A stretch of DNA of 64,000 bases from Wolfiporia cocos (taxonomy: Eukaryota; Basidiomycota; Agaricomycetes; Polyporales; Phaeolaceae): the NCBI GenBank assembly GCA_029448655.1, contig JACCLO010000007.1:3534001-3598000 (forward strand), given 5' to 3'. The notes under the pieces are model-generated. The model did not search any database. It was not told where the DNA came from and saw only the letters and a program-made list of their open reading frames with translations. Both the position numbers and the translations under genes were made by a program. Below, piece after piece: positions 54,296-64,000 of the stretch (position 1 is its first letter; each line of letters opens with the position of its first letter).

Positions 54296-57200
54296 CACCG
54301 GCCCGAATATCAATAGATATATCGGAGTGGTTCCGGAGAATAATGATTACTTCGCCTTGGTAATCGTGGTCGATAACGCCACCCATTACGTCTATGCCTT
54401 TGCGGGCAAGACTAGAGCGGGGGGCGATACGTCCGTAAGTGCCGAAAGGTACCTGGATTTTCAGTTTGGTATTGTATTCTGTCTGCCCGTGAGCTGGCAG
54501 AACGTCGCCTGTTGCAGTGTACAGGTCAAACCCAACCGAGTCCTTGGTTCCCTTTTCCGGCATTCGGCCGCCTTCACCGACTACGATTTTCAAATCCGCG
54601 TTTTGGTTAATGTCTGCTGACTTCCATCCCCCGTCGGGGTGTCTAACCATGCGCTGCTTAAGATCCTTCGCAAATTCTTCGCGATACTGCGGCCAGTCGT
54701 CTGGCCACGTGCATTCGTCGGCTTCCCAGTCGTCGCTGTCAGGGTCGAAGACGTGAACTGCTTCTTTCCTTCTAGCTGATCGCCTGAGGGGAACATCCTG
54801 CATTGGAATAGGGTGTGAGGCCTTGTATTCCTGCAGAATGTCATATGCCGAGTCGAGATCGGCTTCGCGTACCCAGGAGTCGTCATTGATACCGAATCCC
54901 TTCCATCGGATTCTGTATTCAACTCTTCCTGCACGGAGACGATGATCTAAGATCTTCTCGACTTCCCATAATTCCTCGCCATCGACCATTTCTGGTTGAG
55001 GCTCTGGTTTTCTTTGATGCACAGGGTCTTTGTACATGACCAACTTGGAAGCGTGGAATACTGGGTGGTAAGCCCTGTATTGCTCGTCCATGTGTACCCT
55101 AAAGGTGACCGGAGATAATTGTTCAATTATCCTAAATGGTCCCAAATAGCGTGGACTAAGACTTCTTTCGGAGTCTTGCCAGCTACGGGCGTCAACGAGA
55201 ACTTTGTCGCCGACTTTAAATGGCACCGAGCGCTTATGTTGATCGTAGTACCAAGACCAGCGTTCAGCAGCCAGTTTCATTGCTGCCTTAGCTTGTTCTT
55301 GTGCTGACCATCGTTCGTAAGCAATGACATTTAGGTCCGTGTATGGTGTTGGACGTAAATTCGTAGGTCCTGCATTAGGGTGCCTTCCTAGTTCGACAAA
55401 GAATGGGCTATTCTTTGTTGTCTCACTAGCCGCGTTGTTGTACGCGAATTCAGCCGTTGGGAGAAACCATGACCAGTTATCCTTTTGAATAACATCGATG
55501 TAACATCTAAGATATTGTTCCAGGATCTGGTTAACTCTCTCCGTCTGGCCATCCGCTTGCGGGTGATAGGCGGTTGTCATTGACCGTTGGATTCCCAATT
55601 GCTCACACCATCCCTTGAATAAGGCGGCTGCGAATTGCGGGCCTCTATCCGAAATGATTTGTTTCGGAAGTCCGTGGTTCGGATAAATCCGAAGGTACAG
55701 GAGGTTCGCTAATTCTTTTGCCGTTATCTTGTCTGACGTGGGAATGAAGTGTGCTCGTTTGGTAAGCCGGTCCACTATTACCATAATAGCATTGAATTGT
55801 TTCAATTCGCCGCTGGGTGGTAAGTGGACGATAAGGTCAATTGTGACGGTGTCCCAAGGTGCTTCCGGAACTGGGAGCGGTTGCAGGGGTCCGTACGGGG
55901 TCTGGTTGTGGTTCTTCATGCGTTGACATGTGTCACAACCTTCCACGTATTGCTTCACCATCGTGGTCATTTCAGGCCACCAGTAATTACGTGATAGAAG
56001 TTCATAGGTCTTCCATCGTCCGAAGTGTCCGGCCGTCACATGGTCATGATGTAACTCCAGAATCTTCGTGCGTAATTCTTTAGGCTCTTTTGGAACGTAC
56101 ACTTTTCCTCGTCTGAGGAGTAATCCGGCCTCCATGTTCCATTCCTGGAGATCTTTACCGAATTCCTTGGGACCACTTTTCAGTAGTTCCTGGTAATCCT
56201 TGGTAATCTGATCGTCCATGAGGGCTTGTCGGATTTGTCGGAGAAGGTCCTCGTCGCCTGATTGTATCTCCTGCTGTGACGCTTCTAGCGCCCTAACCGT
56301 GAAATATTCCGGTTTCAGCAAAATTTGATCGCGATTGTCGAGTTCCACCCCCTCTTCATGGTCTGGCCTCCGTGACAGAGGGTCAGCCGTGAGCATTGTT
56401 TTACCGGGTTTGTGGCACATGGTGAAGTTGAACCTTGTCAGGTAAAGACTCCAACGTGCCTGTCTCCGGGTTAGCCGTTGTGCCGATTTGAAATATGTCA
56501 GATTGAGATGATCCGACCATACTTCAAATTTGTGTGGATGTCCTTCGAGGTAATGTCTCCATTCCTCTAGAGCGCGAATGATTGCGAGCAACTCCTTATC
56601 GTAAATCTCATAGTTCCTTTCGGGTGCTGATAGAGATTTCGAGTAAAAGGCTACCGGATGCCAGAGCTTATCCTCCGAAGAGTATTGTGATAGCACCGCA
56701 CCAGTTGCGTAATCAGAAGAATCCGCTTCCACGCGGAATGGGGACTCCTGATCTGGGATCCGGAGTATTGGAGCCGATGTGAAAGCTTCCTTGAGAGTTT
56801 GGAAGGCTTCCGCTTGTTCGGGTCCCCAGTTCCATTGCGTGTTTTTCTTGGACAGTTCGGTTAACGGCTTAACCACTTTGGAGAAATCTTTAATGAACCG
56901 ACGATAGTAGTTGGCGAAGCCAACAAAGGCTTGGACGTCCTTCACCTTGGCAGGTGTAGGCCAGTCCATGACACCGGCTACCTTCTTAGGGTCCATTTCG
57001 ACTTTTCCTTTGGAAATGATCATTCCCAGGTATTCAATACTGTTTTGTTCGAAGAAGCACTTTTCAGGCTTCGCGAACAAGTCGTTGTCTTGCAAGATTT
57101 GTAATACTTGCTTGACAATACGACGGTGTTCCAACAGGTCGTTTCCGAACACAAGAATGTCGTCTAGGTAGACAATGACCTTTCCTTCTCTGATAAGGTC

Positions 57201-58706
57201 ACCTAGAATATCGTTCATCATGTGTTGGAACGTGCTGGGTGCATTACAAAAACCGAAGTACATGACTACAGCTTCGTAAAGGCCGTTAGGCGTAATGAAT
57301 GCGGTCTTCCATTCATCTCCCTCCTTGATTCTTACGTTGTTGTAACCCCAACGCAAGTCGAGCTTCGTGAATATCGAAGCCTGGCTAAGCTTATCGATAA
57401 GCTCGTCTATGCGTGGGAGAGGGTACCCATTTTTAATGGTCAAGTCGTTTACTTTTCGGTAATCGACTACCATTCGGGCTCCGCCGTCTTTTTTAGGGAC
57501 GAAGAAGACCGGGCTCGCGATCGGGGATTTTGAGTGTCGGATGTAGCCCTTCCGTAACTCTTCCTGGATCCACTGATCTAGCGAGTTCGCTTCCTGAGGA
57601 GACATCTTGTATGCCTTACTCGGGGGCGGTAGTACCGCGTCATCGGGGAAGTCGATGGCGTGGTCGTATGGTTTCCGTTCGGGCATCCTTTCGGATGCGC
57701 GTTGAGAAAATACCGTGGGACCAAACTCCTGGTATTCCTCCGGAACCAAGGATTTCCATTTCTGGAGATCCGCATCTGTCAGGAATTCATCATCCGACTT
57801 CTCCGTTATCGACTGAATGGCATCGATAAGGAGTTCCGTTCCTTCGTCAAGGGTGTTCACCCAAGCGACAAAGGGATTCTCAGGCTCCTCTAAGCCGAGA
57901 AAATCTATTGGAAAGTCATTGATGATCTGATAGATGTTGCGAGGTTCGATTTCGTCTTCTTCCTCAGAAATCGAAACCCGTTTGCCATGTTTGCATTTTT
58001 CCGTACACCGATATGTGAAGGTTCCTTCCGGCCAGTTGAAGTCCGGGTTATGTTTCAGGAACCAATCATATCCGAGGATCACATCCGCATTCTGTACGTC
58101 CATTACGTACAAGAATTCGGTGGACTTGTGTTCCTCGTGCACCATATAAGCTTTTACTGCCATATTGATATTACCGGCGGTATTAGAGGTACCGTCGGCG
58201 TTGCGAATCTCGAGAGGCGAAGGTAGTTTCTGAGTGACTAGCTTCTCCTCATGGACGAGTTTCTTATCTATGGCGCTTATGGATGCACCGGTGTCGATTA
58301 ATGCCATGGCGTTTACTTTCTTTCCATATACCCACAGTTCCACTTCGATAGAGAACGATTTATTGTCGTCTCGAGAATCGTTTCCATGTACATTATACAA
58401 AGTGAAAAATTTAAGCGCGAGCGGGTCAGGGTGAAAGTATTGTACAGGAGGGGCACGTGTAGCTAGTGTCCGAGTCCTCCGGGCAAAGTCCATTGCCGAG
58501 CTGCCGAATATACCGAGATGGGATACCGGGTGACGTACGACCGCCTTATCTTCCCACAAGATAAGGGGTCTCTGTGAAGCCTCTTCGTAGAGGTGCGCTT
58601 CTTCGGGGCGCTGTACACTCCCAGCCGCTGCGGGGCTGGTGTGTTCTTCACAGGACGTCTTCGAGACGTGTGGTTGGGGCGAGGGGAACCGAGATGGTCC
58701 CGACAT
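54296..58706 (-). pseudogene. pol: pol of the reverse A element, 3' truncated
   Basis: Open from ATG (58706) for 1470 codons, collinear with intact A pol through protease (DTGAS), RT (YLDD), RNase H, integrase, chromodomain and dUTPase motifs 1-3. It breaks inside the dUTPase after DIRAG, where the D LTR starts, so motif 4 (GDKIAQL) and motif 5 (the P-loop-like GFGSTG) are lost. The frame runs on ~67 codons into the LTR. Up to that point I see no stop, so the polymerase and integrase parts could still be intact. Confidence 0.93.
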
Positions 58707-60684
58707 TGGCGACGGTGGTGGCGGGGGCCGAGGGTCCTGCTGAGCTTGAGTCAGCCGTCACTTCTTCCCAGATCGTTCGGGCACGATACGTCTTGCCATC
58801 CGCGGGGGGCGCCGAGTACGGCTTCTTGCCAGAAGCCTGTCCCTTTCCACTACCCGAAGGAGCAGCCGTGGTCTTTCCAGACGCGGCAGCTGCATCCTTC
58901 GCCCTTTGTTGTTCAGCCCGCTGAGCGGCAGGCACGAACGTTCCCGCGGCCTTGTCTGCCGCAAGCTTAGGACACTTGTTGAAGTAGTGTCCCGTCTGCT
59001 TGCAGTAAGTGCAGACGGCGTTGGTGGTGTCGGCGGGGGCTTTGGCGGGCGCCTTTCCCTTGTCCTTTTTCTTCTCCGACTTCTTCGCAGAAGCGGAGGA
59101 CGTCTCCTTCTTTTCGGCAGGTGCCGAGTCCTTCTTGCCGGCCTTCTCGAAGATCGAGCCCTTGATCTTGTCTGGATATGACGTTTGGTACATTTCCAGG
59201 GCGAAGTCGATGAGGGGCTCGATGTCGGTTGGGGCCTTGAAGAATGGGGTCTTTCCGAGGACGTTTAAGGTGTCCTTGACCTTTTCGGGGAGAGTCTCGG
59301 TGAATTCCCACACCAGAGTCTCGTTGGCGGTTTCGGAGAGTCGGCCGAGGGTGCGGAATCGTTCGCAGTAATTGAAATAGTTCGATTCTGCCAGTTCCTT
59401 GCCCTTCGTGCCGTAGTAGCCGCGAATTTCCTTCTTGGCTATCTCCTTATCCGTCATCTTCCCATATTGCACCATGACTGACTTGGTGAAGTCCTCCCAG
59501 GTGCCGAGAGGTTCACCGTTTCCTGCCTTCTTGATGAGAGGCGAGAAAAATTTGTATGCGTCCCCTGTGACGCGGAAGAGGGCCGTGGTGATACGGTCAT
59601 GGTCATCGTAGACCCTGAGCGTACCGAAGTACAGGCCCATCTTCTCCACCCATTCCTGCGCAGTCACCTTTCCAGATGACCCAGAGAATTCGGGGGGAGG
59701 GGGAATTTTCAGGTTTTGAGGCAGACCTGGAATCTGCGGGGCGACGGCTACTGCAGCAGCGGCTGCAGCTTGTGCGGCGGCAGCGGCCTCAGCTGCTCTG
59801 GCTTGAGCATGACCGGGGGCCGGTGCCGGGTCTTCCGGGGGCGTGCGGACACCGGGAGGGTTGGGAACGGAGGGATTCTTGCGAATCCTCCGAAGTTCCT
59901 CGTCAACCTTCTCCATGCGCTCGGCGAACGCATCCTCGAGGTCGTCAAGCCGGGACCGGTAGTCCTTCCGGAGCTGTTTCTCCATTTCGGCGAACTTGGC
60001 GGTGTACTACTGCCGGAGTTCCTTGCCAAGGTCCACCATGGTGGACAGCACCTCGTTACGGACCGAATTTACCGCCTCCTGTAGCTCGTCTTGGGCTTTT
60101 TGTTCGATTGCCCTGGATTGCCCAACCAGGGAGTCGATTCGTCCATGGATTCGCTCCAGGCGGGCGTGCACCATTCGACCTAGGGTGTCGGTGGTGTCAT
60201 GGCTTATGGCCGCACTTCGTTGTACGGCGGCATCGATGATTGGCCCATGTATGGACCCATCCACCTTGTGGTGTTCCTCCTCAGGAAGGTACGCCTTGAG
60301 GTTGTTCTCGACAGCGACATTGGTCTGTCGTGTCGGACCCGAGAATTCCATTTCCAGGGTGGTGGCGGGCCCGATAGGGCGAGTTCGACGAGCCGGTGGG
60401 TATCCGGCAATGGGGGAGCCTGGGCGTGTACCCATGGGGTTGGTCGGAGATTCCCTTTGCGGGGGAACGAACTCCGGCATTTCTTCTTCCTCTTCCTCTT
60501 CCTCTTCCTCGCTGAGGTGTTCTAGTGTCACCAGCTGCTGGGTTCCCGAGGGACCAGCTTCCGGGGTCACCGGGCCTTCTGAGCGGAGGCGCATCTTGCG
60601 GGGAGCGAGGGGGGTGCTAACGGAGGAGGTGGAAGACATTTTTGTGAATCTGTTTGTGACGAATGTTAGTTTCCGGTTACTCAT
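58648..60684 (-). pseudogene. gag: gag of the reverse A element, one stop
   Basis: The ATG (60684) opens MSNRKLTFVTNRFTK. TAG at 60004-60006 (minus strand) replaces GAG of the intact copy (RQEYTAK). The rest, including capsid and CCHC knuckle, is open to 58648. A single base change separates it from a full gag. Confidence 0.9.
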
Positions 60685-60786
60685 TGTCTTAGATTCTTTA
60701 AGAAGGGATTGGTTTTGAAAGCTGCAACTTTCGTTATAGATCACACTCGCACTCTATTTCAGAGTTAAAAGATGATAGTATTTCTA

Positions 60787-61710
60787 CTATACAATCGCGA
60801 GTATATCCTCTTCTACCGAAGTAGTTGAGGGCCCTGCCACCTTGTCAGGTGGTGTTACACCGAAGGCAAAAGAAATTTGTAGCGCTACGCATTCTGCTAC
60901 TATACGAGCTAAGTCCGTACGCCAATCCAAAAAGGAAATACTGCCGAGCTGTTTACAGTACTTTTTCATAATTCTCCAGTCTCTATTGGTGATCCTCCCC
61001 CGTCTTGCTCTATCCTTTACGTTATCCACCAAGTCCTCTAATTCTACTACCATAGTATGGAAACGCATGTCGTTTTCCATATGGAAGCCTGGGTAAAGAG
61101 GGGGGTGGTTGGCGAGAGGAGTGAGACGAGTGAGAGTGCCTTCTAGCATGGGAATAACTTGATCGCATGCTTGGAGAGGCTTCTTCTTCCCGAAGACGAG
61201 GGAAGGGTCGAGAATCTTGTGGTTGGCCGGAACAGAAGGTCCGGCCGCCGGGCTGGAGAGACGGAGGGCCAGTGAAGAAGCTGCTTGCTTGGCTTCCTTG
61301 GCGGCTTGCTTGGCGGCGATTCGCTTATTCAGCTTATCGCGGGCGAGCTTGAGCTTGTTGAGTTCGCGGAGTTCGATAAGGTTCTCCATGGCGGTAATGG
61401 AAGCGGCTAGCTTCTCTTCCTCTGTCCAGATGCGCTTGGCGAGCGGAACTGGCTTGGGAGGTCGAGGAGCGGGTTTCCCAGCCTCAGCGATGTGCTTTGG
61501 CATGTGGACGGGAATCTCCCAAAGATGGAGCTTCCCGGTGTAGTCTTCCTTTACAGGAAGAGTGTACGTGACGTCCTCTGCCCGAGGAATGTCGGCGGTG
61601 TCGATGCGGCTGAGAAGGGACCGCTTCGCCGGCTTAACGTAGGGGGCAGTAGAGGAGCCACGGGTGCGACGGGTAACGCGGGGCATGATTCTAAAAAGTG
61701 CAGCTTTCAT
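60787..61710 (-). CDS. ORF1 of the reverse A element
   Basis: 307 residues, differing from the copy at 43884-44807 at only a few positions. Same Arg-rich start, coiled-coil middle and RGRITNRDWRIMKKYCKQL region. It stays fully open although gag and pol of this copy are damaged. Function unknown. Confidence 0.85.
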   Translation of the reverse strand: MKAALFRIMPRVTRRTRGSSTAPYVKPAKRSLLSRIDTADIPRAEDVTYTLPVKEDYTGKLHLWEIPVHMPKHIAEAGKPAPRPPKPVPLAKRIWTEEEKLAASITAMENLIELRELNKLKLARDKLNKRIAAKQAAKEAKQAASSLALRLSSPAAGPSVPANHKILDPSLVFGKKKPLQACDQVIPMLEGTLTRLTPLANHPPLYPGFHMENDMRFHTMVVELEDLVDNVKDRARRGRITNRDWRIMKKYCKQLGSISFLDWRTDLARIVAECVALQISFAFGVTPPDKVAGPSTTSVEEDILAIV

Positions 61711-62731
61711 GAGAAACTAAGTTTCCCAGTGATACGTCCAAGAACAGGAATGAAAGGGATTATGTAAGGTAGGGTAGTGGACTCCTTTTCAGGAGCAAAG
61801 AAGGTGTACTACGGGGCATAATTACTCTTATGTTGCGCGCAAACCCTGTGCCGAGACGGCGCAGATATTCGCATGACCCTAACGGTCAGAGGCGCCGACT
61901 CCAGGGGTAGAGTTGCTGACTGCCAGGCCGGTTCCTGGGTCAGATGATTGGGATTCGGATACACGACACCGCCCCGGAGGGACGATGCTGGAAAGTGGCT
62001 GGGATTTTACATCCCTTAGCCTGTCCATGCTTCAACAATGAGGTTGCCGTCTGTAGCCACATGGGTGTCACATCAGGGCTAAAAAACCACTGTCGATCTA
62101 AGATCGCGAGACAGCAGCGCTCCACATCCCGAAGGAGTGGGCCACGTGCTTCTCTTCCAATGGGGCCCCAAATCCGTTTGACCCATGCTCGCACGCCGAG
62201 CTGCCCGGAGGACTTATGCTATTGGCTACCGCGAGTGACCTATGGCAGGGTGATTTTTTACGTCACCGCCCTCACTGCTTTTCCCATAACGGGTTCAAAG
62301 CAGGTCCCTTACGCCTGGGAGGCGGCTTTGGAAAATTCCCATGCCATCATAATGATGACCCTGTGGATAGTGATGGGGCGCTGAACAATGCTTGCCATGA
62401 CAGGGGGTTGGGCGCACACAGGCAGACCGTCCCTTTTTCTCCACAGGCGGGTCTTAACCGCGCATAGTCCAAGCTTGTCAGCGAGGACCATGTCTCCTTG
62501 ACCCTGGAGTCCGGGTTAGGTAGGCCTCCTGCCTAAAAAGGCGGTGTGGCTTCCCTGGTTGCCAATCCTCTGCCGAGGATGGCGATGTATCCCCCAGATC
62601 TCAACTATCACCCCAATCGCCTTGTCAGGCAGAAAGGGATGTGCGCAGCAACGAGCAATATACCCCTGTAGGATAGAAACCCAGGCCCAAGCGCAAGCGC
62701 AAGGGCGGGGGTAGGGGGAGATTTGTTCTTA
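61711..62731 (-). other. Leader and self-priming site of the reverse A element
   Basis: The 1-kb leader is nearly identical to 42863-43883. GAAA-loop hairpin at 61782-61795. Primer site AGAACAAATCT on the minus strand (62719-62729) plus TA next to the LTR; it pairs with the LTR copy at 62853-62863. Confidence 0.85.
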
Positions 62732-63427
62732 TGACACAAACAAGGTTGTGGGACTCACACTATAGCTTGATAACGACTTGAAGGAGTTGTTGAAGCTGGT
62801 GAGGAAACGCTTGTAGGCGCAGTAGAGATGTTATGTGACTATGCGATAGCAGAGAACAAATCTAAGGCTTATCGTAGCGATAGCCCTACTTATATACATG
62901 CGTTGTTTGGTTACCAGTAAGGGAGCCAAACATGAAGACGGTCTGTGCGCAGACATAACTAATACAGCTAAGTCGTAAACTACAGTAGACCATGTGCGCC
63001 GGTAATGGCCGCACCAGTAAGAAACAGTGTTTGGACCGTGGGTCCATGTTGTGGAAGTGGCGTTGCTACGTTAGTAAGCCATGCATGTGATTCTTATATA
63101 CCGATATCGGGATATGAGTAATCGTAAGGGCATTGGCATGTGATAACGAACAGGCCGCTTATCCAATTGTACTGACATAGCCCGGTACCGGGATATGAGT
63201 GAGGCGCGTGACACCGGAGGTTAGTCCGCTGAGTCATTGACGCGTACGAACGTGTTATGTACGTGTTGTTATGACAGGTGGACGTATACCGCATTGTGTA
63301 CGTGTTGTTTGGTTGCGTGTACGTGTAGACGGGCGCTTAGCAGCGTAAACGTCTTCAAGGTCGTAGAAATACCAGATAAATAGGTAAAAATACGGGAAAA
63401 ATAGTGGCATGTCCCAAATCTGTGACA
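62732..63427 (-). repeat. 5' LTR of the reverse A element
   Basis: 696 bp, diverged from the LTRs at 42164 and 51472. The U5-end stem is CACAA/TTGTG (62735-62750) where the intact element has CACAG/CTGTG, so both sides of the stem changed. TATA-start repeat AGGCTTATCG with CGATAGCCCT (62865-62887). Confidence 0.93.
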
Positions 63428-63434
63428 CGCTTGT
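63428..63434. other. Remnant of old A pol between two LTRs
   Basis: CGCTTGT, minus strand ACAAGCG. In intact A pol the sequence is CGAACAAGCGGAAG, so these 7 bases follow exactly on the ACAAG at 53194-53198. They are the displaced target duplication of the D LTR plus the first bases of the duplication AAGCG of the reverse A element. Confidence 0.85.
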
Positions 63435-64000
63435 TGACACAGATGGCTCTGTGGGACTCACCACGCCAGTATCCTTGCGATGAACTAAGGCGACGAGGTG
63501 AGGTAGAGGTTATCAGACGCTATAGTAGGTGGAAGGTTCTTCTACGGCGTACGCCGAGAAGAATAGAACTAAAGTTAAAGAGCGCTTGGCTCCTACTTAT
63601 ATACATGTGTGCGGGAAGGTCACGTGCTACTAGCTAGCTATGTCCTTACCGGGTTATGTGGCTTTGCCAAGTGGCGAAGCTTATCTTATCTGATGTTTAG
63701 TTACTCTATCTAGAATGGCCGTGGAATGCCCTAATGGCCGACCCAATCGTAATAGAGGGATTATGTCTTTATTGTGATACTAACGTGGGCGCAGCCCGGG
63801 TATAGGTGAAGCCGGTTGCCGGATACCTTGCGGTATAATGGCGATTGGCCGTGCTTCGTTGGATGACCAAGGCGAGGCGCCGAGGTCGTTATGCTATTGG
63901 GCCAGCAGGCACCGTAGCATGTGATATGCCCGGACCGGAAGGTAACCGGGGCATGTGTTGGTCTTAGCCGTGAGGCGAGGACCGGTGTTTGGGCAACGCC
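63435..64000 (-). mobile_element. D LTR, runs off the window
   Basis: Starts TGACACAGATGG and follows the D LTR to the window edge. TATA-start inverted repeat AGAGC/GCTCCT (63579-63594), the same variant as the LTR at 53199, consistent with these two D copies having recombined. Confidence 0.9.

Noticed and set aside
1..64000. Host genes, rRNA, tRNA, CRISPR arrays or bacterial operons
   Set aside because: Every long conserved frame belongs to a retrotransposon, and all repeats are LTRs or element interiors. No CRISPR-type regular spacing, rRNA or ribosome-binding-site pattern is seen.

Overview
The window is a dense block of nested LTR retrotransposons of the Ty3/gypsy (Metaviridae) chromovirus type. 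I see no host gene in it. The polyproteins carry protease, RT, RNase H, integrase (HHCC, DD35E), a GPF module, a chromodomain and a C-terminal dUTPase. This gene plan and the lack of host introns fit a filamentous fungus, most likely a basidiomycete; the species cannot be read from the sequence. I use local family names. A, B and C are coding elements. D is a large non-coding element (LARD) with 1.09-kb LTRs. E, F and G are miniature non-coding elements (TRIM-like) with 561-, 254- and 612-bp LTRs. H is a 455-bp solo LTR.

Layout. 1-346: ends of two older LTRs. 347-20952: element B (+), missing its 5' LTR. Its gag is split by an E element (4349-12869, -), which holds an E solo LTR (+), which holds an intact 6.0-kb D LARD (5977-12021, -). 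B's 3' LTR is split by a D solo LTR, which is split by a G element (17750-19682). 20953-23196: an older D LARD remnant that hosts B. 23197-28479: a reverse tandem pair of C elements sharing one LTR, with an F and a D solo LTR inserted. 28480-39063: element C (+), decayed, with an F TRIM in gag. 39064-53198: an old A copy (+) split by an A solo LTR and by an apparently intact 10,007-bp A element (42164-52170) whose two LTRs look identical. 53199-54295: a D LTR. 54296-63427: a second, reverse A element. 63435-64000: start of another D LTR (-). Nearly every junction is fixed to the base by a 5-bp target-site duplication.

How the parts work. A, B and C share one plan: LTR, long non-coding leader, an extra open reading frame (ORF1), gag, then pol in another frame. 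Six families, coding and non-coding, keep the same cis modules: (1) a TATA box 33-34 nt before an 11-nt sequence that is repeated as its reverse complement exactly 2 nt after the LTR (LTR-TA-11 nt), the signature of Tf1-type self-priming; (2) an inverted repeat between TATA and start site; (3) an inverted repeat at the U5 end; (4) a hairpin just before a G-rich polypurine tract ending GGGGGTAA (GTGA in G) against the LTR. Sequences differ between families while the pairings persist.

The most notable points are the compensatory changes in these pairings, the ORF1 protein I do not recognise, three insertions just upstream of predicted start sites, and a 9.1-kb inversion deduced from exchanged target-site duplications.
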